Positions 10,847 to 21,959 of a stretch of DNA of 64,000 nucleotides are shown one piece after another. The DNA is from Telopea speciosissima. Its lineage: Eukaryota > Streptophyta > Magnoliopsida > Proteales > Proteaceae. Positions within the stretch are counted from its first letter, which is position 1. Every line of letters begins with the position of its first letter. A model generated the notes under the pieces. That model saw only the letters and a list, made by a program, of their open reading frames with translations. It was not told the DNA's origin and searched no databases. A program made the position numbers and the translations under genes. The stretch is from the NCBI RefSeq assembly GCF_018873765.1, contig NC_057923.1, positions 186,001-250,000 on the forward strand. Direction: 5' to 3'.

Positions 10847-13436
10847 TTACCATCCGCTTCGAAATGAACCTTGTCCTCAAGGTTCAAGGTAGGAAATTGA
10901 GAGTGAAACTCCTCCAAATTTTCCCAAGAGGCTTCCTCAGGTGGAAGCTGGTCCCATTGTACCAAAATCTGATTTTGCAAGGTGCCTTTACGCAAGATTG
11001 ATCGAGTAGCTAACACTGCCAAAGGAGAATGAACAGGGTGATTCAAATGGCTTAATGGAGGAAGAGGATGTTGTGCACTCTCCGAAGTATCTCCCTTGAA
11101 AGGCTTGAGCAAGGATACATGAAAGACAGGATGAACCCGACTTGCTGGAGGTAGCTGAAGTTTATAAGCAACATGGCCAACTTTTTGTAAAATTTTATAA
11201 GGGCCATAGAATCTGCTACTTAGCTTGTGATGTAATCGCTTGGAGACTGATAATTGGCGATAAGGTTGAAGCTTGAGCCATACCCAATCCCCTTCAGCAA
11301 AAAGGACTTCCGTGCGATGAGTATCAGCTTGTTCTTTCATCCGACGCTGAGCTTGTAGAAGATTAACCTTTAATTGATGTAGCAGCTGATGTCTATTTTG
11401 CAATTCATGATCCACGGCTTCCAGATTGGAAAAACCAGAAATATAAGTTGGAATTGCAGGAGGTGCTCTGCCATATAAAGCCTGAAATGGAGTCATATTA
11501 ATAGCACTGTGATGGGAAGTATTATACCAAAATTCTGCCCATGGAAGGAAAGGAGTCCATTGTGTAGGCTTGGTGTGGACAAAACTCCGAAGATACTGTT
11601 CTAAACACCTGTTAAGTACCTCTGTCTGGCCATCAGACTGGGGATGATAAGCTGAAGACATATTTAGAGTGGTTCCACTTAACCTGAAGAGCTGTTGCCA
11701 AAACTGGCTAATGAATATAGGATCTCTATCTGAGACGATGGACTTAGGAAAACCATGCAACTTAACCACTATGGACACAAACAGGTCAGCAGTGTCGAGA
11801 GCAGTAAAATGCGTAGATAACACACCAAAATGTGCAAATTTAGTAAGGCGATCCACCACTACCAAAATTACAGAGTAGCCTCGTGATGTAGGTAACCCTG
11901 TAATGAAATCCATCGCTATATCGTCCCAGACCTGATGTGGAATAGGTAACGGTTGTAATAAACCTGCTGGTTTTGAAGTACTATATTTAGTTTGTTGGCA
12001 AACAAGACAATTTGTAATATGGGCAGTGATATCTCTCTTCAAAGTGGGCCAATAGAAAGAAGTTGAGATACGTTTATGAGTTTTGAGTATCCCAGCATGT
12101 CCGCCAATAGGACTATCATGAAACTCTTTCAGTATAGCTTGTCGAAGATCTGATGTAGAGCTGAGACAAATTCGATTTTTGAAATACAATAAACCTTGTT
12201 TAACTTCATAACCAGTACCAAGCAACTTACCTTCTTGCAATTGTTTGTGAAGAGAAACTATTGTTGGATCAACCAAATTTTCCCTCATAAGAAGGTCCAG
12301 GAAATCAGATTGTATAGTGGAGACAGACATAAGAACACTCTCTTCCAAACCAGGAGCTCTGGATAAGGCATCAGCCACCTGATTTTGTTTTCCCGGTCTG
12401 TATACAATTTTATAAGTGAAGCCTAAAAGCTTGCTTAAGTAATGATGTTGCTCCGGTGTTTGAATCACTTGATTCATGAGCTCCTTCAAACTTCTATGAT
12501 CTGTAATGATAAGAAACTGTTGTCCAAGAAGGTAATGTCGCCATTTGAGGACTGATTGTGAAATCGCATACAGTTCTCTTACATATGCAGAAGCACTTCT
12601 CATTCGATTAGACAACTTTTTGCTGAAAAAGGCCAAAGGGTGGCCCTCTTGACTGAGAACAGCACCAACACCCACACCAGATGCATCAGTCTCTACTTCA
12701 AAATGTTTCAAAAAATCTGGCAAAGCAAGTACAGGAGCAGTAGTCATTGCAGTCTTCAAAGTATCAAATGCAAGTTGTGAGTCCTCAGTCCAATCAAAGG
12801 CATCTTTCTTAAGAAGATTTGTGAGAGGAGCGGCAATCGAAGCATAATGGCGAATAAATCTTCTATAATAACCAGTCAGCCCCAAAAAACCCCTTAGCTG
12901 TTTAAGAGTTTGAGGTACTGCCCAGTCCACCATGGCTTGTATCTTGCTTGAATCGGGTTGAACACCAAATTGAGAAACCACATGTCCCAAATATTCAATA
13001 CTAGTTTGGCAAAAAGAACATTTGGACAGCTTGGCAAACAATTGATTAGTAGCCAAACAATGTAAGATAGTATGTAAGTGGTTGAGATGATCGAACGAGG
13101 TGCTATAGATCAGAATATCATCAAAAAACACTATGACAAATTTTCTGAGATATGGTTTAAAAACATGATTCATGGTAGACTGAAAGGTAGACGGGGCATT
13201 TGTTAACCCAAAAGGCATAACCACAAATTCATAGTGGCCTTCATGAGTGCGAAAAGCAGTCTTACAAATATCCTCCTCCCGCATCCGAATCTGATGGTAA
13301 CCAGATCTGAGGTCCAGTTTGGAAAATACACAAGCTCCATGTAGTTCATCTAGAAGTTCTTCAATAGTAGGGATTGGAAACTTGTCACGGACTGTGAGGC
13401 TATTAAGTGCTCTGTAATCAATACAGAAACGCCGCT
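10663..13436 (-). pseudogene. pol: pol of the Reina element: RT, RNase H, integrase, chromodomain
   Basis: From 13284 there is an 873-residue open stretch, and the same frame extends back to the break near 13436. Motifs in order: MPFGLTNAPSTFQ (residues 23-35), catalytic FFDD (53-56), RNase H ETDASGVGVGAVLS (about 193-206), integrase HHCC finger (HAGILKTHKR to CLVCQQ), the integrase core with VVVDRLTKFAHF, SDRDPIF and HPQSDGQTE, and a C-terminal chromodomain (VQWDQLPPEEASWENLEEF). The chromodomain is thought to guide integration to particular chromatin. The frame resumes without visible loss of conserved residues, so the break looks like a small indel in an otherwise fresh copy. Confidence 0.92.
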
Positions 13437-15238
13437 ACCATCTTTTTTTTAACTAACAACACAGGGGAGGAAAAAGGACTTGTATCTTGTTTGAATGATT
13501 CCTTCTTTGGAGCATTTCGAGAGACCAATTTCTCAATCTCACCCTTTTGAAAGTGAGGATATTTATAGGGTCTAACAGTAACAGGTTTGGAACCCGGAAG
13601 TAGATGTATTTGATGATCAAATTCTCTGTGTGGAGGTAATTCAGTTGGAGAACTAAAGACTGAATCAAATTTCTGTAACAAGGATTGTACCTCACTGGGA
13701 AGATGAGCACTGGATGGTGGTGAATCTACAGAAATTTTCAAATGATAGAGAGATGCGATGCCTTTAGTACAATATAATTGGTGTAGCTGCTTTCTTGGCA
13801 AAGGATCTCCATTAATACATGGTTCTCCCTTCAATTGAACCTTAACACCCTCCCACTCAAATTCCATTGTAAGCATTTTATAATCGGTAAGAATGGGACC
13901 AAGAAGTTCAAGCCATTGGATACCCAATACAATATCAGCACCTTCTAAAGGTAAAATAAAGAGATCCAGAGTGAAAAAATGACCCTGTAGCAATAGAGGA
14001 ACTGATTTACAACGTTGAGTACACAGTAAGAACTCGCCATTGCCTACATAGACCCTGAACTTCTTGCAAGGATAAATGAGCAGTCCCAATCGTAGAGCTA
14101 CTTTCTCTTGAATAAAATTGTGAGTGCTTCCACTATCTATCAGAATCTGAACCTGATGTTCGTGAAAATTCCCTTTTAATCGAATAGTCTTAGGACTTAC
14201 TTGCCCAGCAAAAGCATGCAGACTAATTTCATATAAAGCAGCATTAGCGACGATTTCATCCTCTTGTCTGAATAATTCATTTGTTTCGCAAGATTCATCA
14301 TCTTCCCCAACTAAAAGCATGAATTTATTTTTACATTTATGTCCTGGCATGAACTTATCATCACAATAATAGCAGAGACCTTTGTCTCTTCTAGCTTTGA
14401 TCTCAGCTGGAGACAATTTCCGGACTGGTAAGGTCTTAGAAGCAGTAGAAGATGGAAGTGGTTTTGTGACTGTAGGAGAAATTTCAGAACTACCAGTTGT
14501 AATGGAAGGAGATAAAGATCTCCAAGAACTCTTGTAATCATGGAATTTTTGCTCATGTAATCGTGCCAAGGCCATAGCATGTAATAATGACACAGGTTGA
14601 GCAATTAACAGCTCACGTTTCAACTCAGGCTTCAATCCAGATATAAAAAAACTGATGAGAAAAGTCTCAGAAAGGCCGGTTACCTTATAAGAGAGCCTTT
14701 CGAACTGTTCTTGATAAACAGCAACTGTAGACGTTTGTTGCAATTTAGCAAGTGCTCCTCTATGATCTTCAAATAGGGAAGGACCAAATCGTAGTGTCAA
14801 AGCCTGTAAAAACCCCTTCCATCCATTGATTAAGCCACTTGATTGCATCCATTGGAACCAACTCAGAGCAGGGCCATCTAAATGGAACGAAGCCAGAAGC
14901 AACCGTTGATCGTCTGGAGTGGAATGGAAATCAAAGAATTTTTCAATCTTGAATACCCATCCGGTAGGATCTGTACCATCAAACCTAGGTACATCCAATC
15001 GCATAAATCGTGGAGAATGAAATTGAGAAGATCGCTGCAGATTATCGTCTAGGTGATTTGCAGCAGCAGCTGGAGAGGGATTTGCAGCAATGGTTGGAGA
15101 GTGATTTATTAACGCCTCAATCTTGGCATCCGTAGCAAGCATGAACGAATGCAGAGCTTGAGTGAGTTTATCTAACTTGTCATCTGTGTCTTTTCTCCAT
15201 TTATCATCAAGCCTGTTGGATCTTGTACCGTCAGCCAT
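13418..15238 (-). pseudogene. gag-pol: gag-protease (and start of reverse transcriptase) of the Reina element
   Basis: An open frame of 606 residues from the ATG at 15238 (MADGTRSNRLDDKW), chosen over an ATG 30 bp upstream because it follows the primer site in the usual way and starts a typical gag N-terminus. In order it has a coiled N-terminus (KLDKLTQALHSFML), the gag core with WFQWMQSSGLINGWKGF near residues 115-135, a CCHC knuckle C-Y-Y-C-x5-G-H-K-C near 290, and a retropepsin site ILIDSGSTHNFI near 375. The beginning of the reverse transcriptase (SPFSSPVLLVKKK) is followed by a premature stop at 13418. Confidence 0.9.
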
Positions 15239-15254
15239 GAGTGGAAGATGAAGA

Positions 15255-15268
15255 AATGAAAGCACCAA
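15255..15268 (-). other. putative primer binding site of the Reina element
   Basis: The minus strand reads TTGGTGCTTTCATT immediately after the 5' LTR. This is the position of the primer site. The tRNA was not identified. Confidence 0.5.
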
Positions 15269-15664
15269 TGTTAAGTATTCAAACAGAGAAAACAGGGAAA
15301 GTGAAGAAATTCTGAATTCGAGTTTCAGAGGACTCCAAAAAGAAAAAGTATTTCATTGATTATATTTTTCTCCCTTCTCTACAAACGTAAACCTTTTTAT
15401 AACTCTCCAATCAACCTCTAACTAACTCTAAACAGCTTGCCTTCCACTTGTCACTTATTCCTAACAACCACAACTAACAACTAACACATATGGTAATCTT
15501 TAGTCCACGTGGGCATCTTCTTGATTCTAGCTGTCCTCCTCTCCTGTGGCTTCTCCTCCCTTGTTGACTCATCAGCATCAATCTCAATAGCAGATATGGC
15601 TTTCTTGGTGTTGTGTAAAACTGTCTCTTGATCCAGCAGTATAGGGGCTGCATAATTCGTATCA
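15269..15664 (-). repeat. 5' LTR of the Reina element
   Basis: 396 bp, essentially identical to 10451-10846. Because the LTR overlaps the end of pol, a 63-residue copy of the pol C-terminus (15474-15665) is repeated here. That ORF is not a gene. Confidence 0.95.
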
Positions 15665-15840
15665 TGGAGCCTTGGTTTTACTGGTTCTCTGCGTGCTGTC
15701 TTTTTTGAAGCGATCGTTCTCTGAAAGGTGAAATTTTGATTTTTCTTTCATATATTCTGTTTCAATTTTCTACTCTTTAGTTTCTTCTGTTCGCTTCAAC
15801 TTCTGTTCTCTCTTGCATTTTCTTACGTCTCAAATGAACT

Positions 15841-16200
15841 AACTCCTTGGTCATTCTGCCTTTCCCTCTCTTGGATTCCAATCAAGAATCGATCGCGTTA
15901 GATATCAAAACTTTGATGTACAAAAGGGTTTTGATTTGGGATTTTTTCCCAATTTGAAACCCTAAATTCCTTAAGGGTTGAAAGGGTTTTGAAACCTGCA
16001 ACTCATCTTGCCCAAAATCTAACTCCTTGGTCATTCTGCCTTTCCCTCTCTTGGATTCCAGTCAAGAATCGGTCGCATTAGATATCAAAACTTTGATGCA
16101 CAAAAGGGTTTTGATTTGGGATTTTTTCCCAATTTGAAACCCTAAATTCCTTAAGGGTTGAAAGGGTTTTGAAACCTGCAACTCATCTTCCCCAAAATCG
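15841..16200. repeat. 180-bp direct duplication
   Basis: Two head-to-tail copies begin AACTCCTTGGTCATTCTGCC at 15841 and 16021, exactly 180 bp apart, with only a handful of substitutions. The second copy runs into the right TIR. The duplication is therefore internal to the TIR element and fairly recent. Confidence 0.95.
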
Positions 16201-16412
16201 ATTTTGGGCAAGATGAGTTGCAGGTGTTTTTTTTTTTGTAAGGGCAATTCTGTTAGTTCAAGTCTAATTTTTAACAGTGCTAGTCATGAACTGATGGATT
16301 GGGCTTATTTGTTACTGTTTGCAAACCTCGGGAGGGTATGCAGAATTTTCCAAAACTGGGAGGTGAAAATATCCTTTCGTCAAACCTCAGGGGTGGTATG
16401 TGTAAATTTCTC
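16144..16412. repeat. right terminal inverted repeat
   Basis: This is the inverted copy of 9406-9693. Its inner palindrome lies at 16179-16220 (CAACTCATCTTCCCCAAAAT and complement). The shared palindrome means each terminus can itself fold into a hairpin. Confidence 0.85.
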
Positions 16413-17643
16413 ATTTTTTTTTACTAATAAAATATTTGAGGGGGACAAAGCCTTGAAATTCTATGATTAAAATAAATAATGGTTCATTTGTTTGTCGAAT
16501 AAAAATAGGATAAACAAAAAAGGGTGGGAAAAATATACTATTTCCATACAAAATATCAAAGATGTGTCTTTGAATACATGGAGAGCGAAATTTTTAGACA
16601 AGTTTATTAAATGCATTTATCCTTTTGAGTCTATCTCTCTCCTTTTTTTATTTCTTTTCTTTCCCATAAAATAAATTATATATTTCATTATTTCTTTGAT
16701 TTTTTATTTTTTGTCAACCCAACCCACAACATGTAGGACTCACCTTCACAAATTTCTCGCCCCTTTCAAAAAAGAATTTTCTCTCACCAGTACTCTCCCA
16801 CTTTTAATATTTAACATTTGCTTTTATAAGAAACAGAAAATTCTACGGCAAGTACCTTGGACTTTGGCAGTGGATTGGCCAATGGGGTAGTGCAATTTCC
16901 TTAATGATGCAATGACCTTTCCTTGAAAAACGCCACTTGGATGGGCTTGTCAAAATTTATAAAATATTGAAGATCTTGTCTTTTATTAGAACAATCCAAA
17001 TAAATAAAAAAACAAAAGCAAGAAGATGCAATGAAATAATGTTGCAGGTGCTCTGAATCTTCAAGGCGCGTACTTGGATGGGCTGGCTTGACTAGGTGGA
17101 AGTGCCAGCGAGTCCTCTACGTCTCATGGTTAGTCAAAGCTCACTTTTTACGTCAAACGGACTGGAAAATGTTTAATTGGTGGTATCGGCGAAGTTTTCT
17201 GTGTCCATGCCATTGAATCTCCCCTTTACGTAGAGTGCAACCCACAATGAAAAAAGCATGGACGTTTTATTACCAAAAATGTCACTTTTACGTACATGTA
17301 GAAATCATAGATCAACCTTGGAATGGAGTATGTCAATCAAACCCAGATGATTTTAGAATAAATAAATTTAATTTTATTATTATTGTATGAATTATTTATG
17401 AGTTTATAAGTTTGTTTTATAGGTTTTCACCCAAAACGGTTCTCGACTAGGGATAGGACTAGACATCCTGTTCATATGGTCGTTATATTGTGTGTCACTA
17501 TAAATGTTGATTTCAGGACATAAATGTAAATATTGCACAAAGAATGGTGTTTTTGAATTTACGAGGTTTCCCTCTCTGCAACACAAAAAATTGTAATAAA
17601 CGCAAAGAGCATTGCTAAATCTCTAATGATTGATTAAGTAATT
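16413..17643. other. intergenic, nothing recognised
   Basis: AT-rich DNA with no coding, tRNA or repeat signal that I can support. Confidence 0.5.
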
Positions 17644-17830
17644 GATCTGTTGATCACCCATCATAATCATTTCCTTGGATCATCCGTTGCCATTTGATCT
17701 GTTGATCACTCGTTGTCATCTGATCCTTGGATCGCCCGTTGCCATTTGACTTAGTGATTATTCGCTGTCACCCGATCTATTGATCGCCCGCTGCCATTAG
17801 ATCTTCCATCTCCCGTTGACACCCGATCCT
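17644..17830. repeat. 26-bp minisatellite (about 7 copies)
   Basis: Diverged units of the form GATC-TTGATCGCCCGTTGCCATTT recur every 26 bp. This is the first of three different tandem repeats stacked before the polypurine tract and LTR at 18396. Confidence 0.85.
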
Positions 17831-17864
17831 CTCAAATCGACTGATTGAGCACCAGTTGCAATCG

Positions 17865-18049
17865 GACGATTTACCGAGATAGGTTTTATCGCTCAAAACA
17901 AAAGATTTCATTGGACGGTTTGCCGAGATAGGTTTTATCATTCACAACAAAAGATTTCATTAGACGATTTACCGAGATAGGTTTTATCGTTCAAAACAAA
18001 AGATTTCACCGAACGGTTTGCTGAAATAGGTTTTATCGTTCAAAACGTC
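17865..18049. repeat. 49-bp minisatellite (about 4 copies)
   Basis: Units start at 17865, 17914, 17963 and 18011/18012 and share ACCGAGATAGGTTTTATCGT and AAAACAAAAGATTTCA. A degenerate fifth copy lies at about 18247-18280. Confidence 0.92.
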
Positions 18050-18310
18050 GTCACCTATAAGCAAAGTGGCGATAGTAGTTGCTCAATCTGAGGAAGTTTA
18101 TCAAAAGGTTTGCTAAGGACCTCCATTACCTTTGAGCAAAGTAATGGAGTAGTTGCTCGACCCAAGGAGGCTCACGAAAAAATTGACTGAGGGAACACCG
18201 TCGCCTATGAGCAAAGTGATGATAGTAGTTGCTCAAAAGATTTGCCGAATGGTTTACCGAGACATGGTTTTATCATTTAACTCTGCCACCTATGAGCAAA
18301 GTGGAGGTGA
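18050..18310. repeat. ~75-bp minisatellite (about 4 copies)
   Basis: The core CACCTATGAGCAAAGTG-GATAGTAGTTGCTC recurs with GAGCAAAG at about 18059, 18134, 18209 and 18294. Part of the 49-bp unit is interleaved before the last copy. Confidence 0.85.
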
Positions 18311-18379
18311 TGCATGCTCTTGGTGACAAAATCAAGTGGTCTTTTGTCTTTGCCCTTCGGCTGTTGGCACAGGTCTCAG

Positions 18380-18395
18380 ACAAAAAGGGGCAAAT
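18380..18395 (+). other. polypurine tract of an Ogre/Tat-like element
   Basis: GACAAAAAGGGGCAAAT abuts the LTR start TGTAGACG at 18396. A polypurine tract directly before an LTR marks it as the 3' LTR of a plus-strand element. Confidence 0.75.
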
Positions 18396-19926
18396 TGTAG
18401 ACGTTGGATTTTGCCAACCCCCACCAATGATGACAACCGGATGGGAAAGACTGGCAATGCCCTTTAAAAAACTCTTTTCCTTTGGGGTGACTCGGACACC
18501 CCTTGTTCCACCTCGCTTCCACCCGTGGCCCCCCACATCCTCAGAACGACCCCACATGACTCCCTCGCCTGAAGCCATGACCCAACAACACCATGCTCGG
18601 CCGTAGTACTGCACGATAGCACCGCATCCGACAACAGCACCGCGCCCGGCCACGGTGTCGCATGACAGCGTAGCACCCGACCGCAACGTCGCACAACAAT
18701 GCCGTGTGGCAATACTGCACCCAACAAACCATGGTCTTGCCATACCACGAGGGATCGAAAATGAATTTTTTTTTTTGGTTTGGCGGCGCAGTAGGTTTTG
18801 TCGTGACTCCGCCAGATGGAAAATTTACCTATAAATACCCCCACCCCTCATTTCAATAAGTTCCAATTAGAGGAGAGCGGGGAGCCCCAGAGCTCCAGTT
18901 TTCAGTTTTTTTTTTCCTTTTTTTCAGTTTTGGGGCCCTACCCCAGTTCGATTTCGAGTTTCAAGCCTCATCCCTCTGTCCGAAGTCTAGGTCCCCTAGA
19001 CCTACCTTTCCTAACCCATTTCCGCCCAAAACCCCGAAGCCTCCCATGGCCTAGTCACCCTACCCGATGTCCTAATCCCTAGTTTCTGAAGCTTTCCGAC
19101 GTCGTCATTATTCTGTCCGAGGTTCTAGTAGCCGACACCCATATGTCGTTACTCTGCCCAATATCTGAGAGACTAGCTTCTGAAGCTTTTCGACGCCATT
19201 ATTCTGTCTAAGGTCTTAGCACTCGACACCCTTGTGCTGCTACGCTGCCCGACATCAGGGTGATTACTCCCCAAAGGTTTTTTGATGCTATTATTCTACC
19301 TGATATTCAGGCCATTACTTTTTGATGCCGTTACTCTATCCGACGAAGGACAAAGCCAGTCTTTTGTCTCCACCTGAGCTGGGGGTTGCGATCTGTCCCA
19401 TATAATTGCATTGGTTTAAGGCATACAGGTATTTAATCATTTCGTCGCATTTTAATTTTGTAACGATGTAAACTTTTAAATCATGCCCGTGTAGTGTATA
19501 ATAGTTAATTTAATTAGGGAGTTTGTGCATCATTTTAGCTATACATGCGGAAATAGGACATTTATGAGGGAAGAATATTCAAAAACTAGCATTTAGTATA
19601 AAGACTGATTTTACCTGGCGAGGTGGGTGCCTAACAGCTTCCCATTCTCGTAACCTGACCACTTACCCCGAATCTCTAACCAGACCAAGCGAAGTCCTAT
19701 AGCCCTTCACAGGGCTACACCAATGGGTCCTAGGCCCTAATCCTAGGTGGCGACTCCATTTCATTTAATTGTATGACCCCCATCCCTTGATAAATCATGA
19801 ACTTTGAGAAGACGCATTCCTTCTCTCTCTCCAACCAAGGAGCATAGCCCCAACCCCCTGTCCGGACCAAGCAAGCACCGTTTTGGAAGGCGCGTGCGGC
19901 CCCTGAAAAAGGAACGTATCCTTACA
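18396..19926 (+). repeat. 3' LTR of a plus-strand Ogre/Tat-like element
   Basis: 1531 bp from TGTAGACGTTGGATTTTG to GAACGTATCCTTACA. Start, end and several internal blocks match the LTR at 46209-47294, which carries the primer site, so the two define one family. A TATA box lies at 18830-18838. A degenerate ~94-bp internal repeat (TTCTGAAGCTTTTCGACG) occurs at 19083-19340. The 5' part of this element is missing: only the 3' UTR repeats and this LTR remain. Confidence 0.8.
18830..18838 (+). promoter_or_regulatory. TATA box in the Ogre/Tat-like LTR
   Basis: TATAAATAC about 435 bp into the LTR. The sister LTR has TATAAAAG at 46415, at a comparable relative position. Confidence 0.5.
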
Positions 19927-20106
19927 CAGAGTAGCTTAGATAATAAAAAAGGGGTCTGAGCCCTTGTGACAAAATTATAAAAAGTACTAAAGGAAAACTA
20001 TACTTGCAAAAGGGAACTGAAGTATTCAAGCTCTAGTGGTAGTATCGTCAAAAAATTTTTGAGTTCAAAGTTCGCAATATTTTCGTGCCCCCCAAAGTAG
20101 CCTAAG

Positions 20107-21200
20107 TGTATGTGCCAGGGTGGATCATCTTGATGACTTTGTAAGGACCTTCCCAATTGGCTGATAATTTGCCCTGGTGATGGGGATTAGAAACTTCGAT
20201 CTTGCGGAGAAAGAGATCACCGGGGAGATAGAGTCGTTCCTTGACATGAGAATTGTAATACTTAGCCATGCGACGCTGGTATGTGAGAATGCAGGCTTGG
20301 GATTGATCTCGGACCTTGTCAAGGAGATTAAGGTTTGCACGAAGGCCATCGGCATTTACAATTTCATCGAAGTGTTAGACAAGGAAGGAGGGTATGCCAA
20401 TCTCCACGGGAATGATGGCCTCGAAACCGTAAGCCAACAAAAAAGGAGTTTCGCAAGTAGTTATGCGAACCATGGTACGATAGGCCCAAAGAATACTCAA
20501 TAATTCATCATCCTAAAGGCCCTTGGCGTCGTCCAACTTTTTCTTGAGTCCGTTTAGCAAAGTGCGGTTGGTGACCTTGGTTTGTCCATTCGCCTGAGGA
20601 AATTCGACGAAGTATGGCGATGCTGAATGCCATATGCGGCACAGAATGCAATGAATTTGGAATTGATGAACTATTTCCCATTGTCCGTGATTAAGATACA
20701 AGGGATGCCGAATCGACAAAGGACTGAATCACAAAAAAAATCCTCCATTTGTTTTTCAGTGATTGTAGCCAAAGGTTCAGCTTCTACCTACTTTGTAAAA
20801 TAATCAATAGCCACGACGACAAACTTGCTCTACTGGGAAGCCATAGGAAAGGGCCGAGGATATCCATCCCCCACATTGCAAAGGGTAAGGGACTGGATAA
20901 GGATGAAAGAGGCATAGCAGGTTGATGAGAAACAGGTGCAAATAGCTGACATTTAGTGCACTTGCGAACAAAGGTGAGAGCTGATTGCTGCAACTGTGGC
21001 CAGTAATATCCATGTCGTAGGACCTTTTGGGTGAGAGCTTTGCCCCCCAAATGCTGGCCACAAATACCTTCGTTGATTTCGCAAAGAACATAATCGGCCT
21101 CCATGGGGCGAACACAACGTAAACATGGGAGAGTCCTACCCCTTTTCTAAAGAATGTCGTTGATAATGGTAAAGTGGGCAGAATGGACATGAAGCTTCTT
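20107..21200 (-). pseudogene. integrase of Tat element B
   Basis: Integrase pieces in several frames. The piece at 20784-21104 holds the HHCC finger (GQHLGGKALTQKVLRHGYYW, then CTKCQ) and the core start (WGMDILGPF). The piece at 20513-20719 holds the end of the core (FPQANGQTKVTNRTLLNGLK). A further minus-strand frame at 20107-20280 reads MAKYYNSHVKERLYLPGDLF and then KLSANWEGPYKV, the usual Tat integrase C-terminus. Stops and shifts make it non-functional. Confidence 0.82.
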
Positions 21201-21900
21201 TGCATCAAGCTTGGATACTAGAACAGTGCCAACAGTCAAATATGCCAATATAGGGTCCATCCAACATGGCTCATCTTGTCTTGGAAAAATGGTGGGAGTA
21301 AGCGCGATGCTGGGGTAGGATAGAGTTTCAATGTACACCATGTGGCCAAGCTTGGCAAAATTGGAAGTGGTGACCTTCGACAATAGGTCAGCACTAACAT
21401 TTTTCGACCAAGGGATCTGGCGGAGAGTAAATAAATCCAAAATGATTACTTTAGATTGAACTTCCTGAAGGTAGGCTGCCATACTTGGGTCCTTGGCCAC
21501 ATAATCTCCGTTGACTTGATGGACTATAAGTTGAGAGTCGCTATGTACGGAGAGATGGGTGACCAAAATTGCCTTAGCCAAGCGCATGTTTGCTAATAAG
21601 ACCTCGTACTCAGCTTCATTATTGGATGCTGGGAATGAGAATTGGAATGTGTACCCAATTTGGAAATTGTGAGGGCTAGTAAGGATCAGACCTGCTCCAC
21701 AACCATCGGGACTAGAAGATCCGTCCACATACAAGGTCCATGTAGTCTGAGGAATATCTAAGGGGGGCGACTCTTCTGGAGCCGTGTATTCAACCAAAAA
21801 ATCAGCAAGGGATTGTGCCTTGATAGTTGTTCTTGGTTTGTATTGGATGTCGAACTCGCTAAGCTTAACAGCCCAACTGACGAGACGACTTGAAAGGTGA
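21147..21900 (-). pseudogene. second RNase H domain of Tat element B
   Basis: A 216-residue open stretch with WTLYVDGSSSPDGCGAGLIL, SNNEAEYEVLLANM, HSDSQLIVHQVNGDY and NVSADLLSKVTTSNFAKLG. The conserved Asp, Glu and Asp residues of an RNase H fold are visible. It is the best-preserved domain of this element and the key lineage marker. Confidence 0.83.
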
Positions 21901-21959
21901 GCATTTTAAAGGATACGCTTCAAGGGTAGGGAGGTTTGTACCTCGATGGTATGTGATTG

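Larger units (their letters stand above)
10451..15664 (-). mobile_element. Reina-type chromovirus (Ty3/gypsy), nearly full length, young
   Basis: A complete LTR-to-LTR element on the minus strand: 5' LTR 15269-15664, gag-protease, pol with chromodomain, 3' LTR 10451-10846. A perfect 5-bp target duplication TGGAG lies at 10446-10450 and 15665-15669. The two 396-bp LTRs appear to differ at one position (near 10552), so insertion was recent. Short LTRs plus a C-terminal chromodomain point to the Reina lineage. One frame break in the reverse transcriptase region prevents a full gag-pol reading frame. Confidence 0.93.
9406..16412. mobile_element. non-autonomous TIR DNA transposon (Mutator-like?), split by a retrotransposon
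   Basis: The two ends are long inverted repeats (~280 bp). The left starts GGAAAAATTTACACATATCA and the right, reverse-complemented, TGAGAAATTTACACATACCA. Without the Reina insertion the element is about 1.8 kb. No transposase was seen. The interior (about 9700-10450 and 15665-15840) has T-rich intron-like stretches, possible splice sites (for example TTTTACAG near 10120) and short ORFs, so captured host sequence is possible. Long TIRs suit Mutator-like elements. The expected 9-bp target duplication cannot be resolved because both flanks are A/T homopolymer-like. Confidence 0.7.

Noticed and set aside
15474..15665. 63-residue ORF next to the TIR element
   Set aside because: It is the copy of the Reina pol C-terminus contained in the 5' LTR.
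17644..18310. CRISPR-like direct repeats
   Set aside because: The repeats are contiguous minisatellites without unique spacers, in a plant nuclear context.
18229..18844. ORFs of 125-156 residues around the Ogre-like LTR start
   Set aside because: They run across minisatellite, polypurine tract and GC-rich LTR sequence in overlapping frames; no domain.
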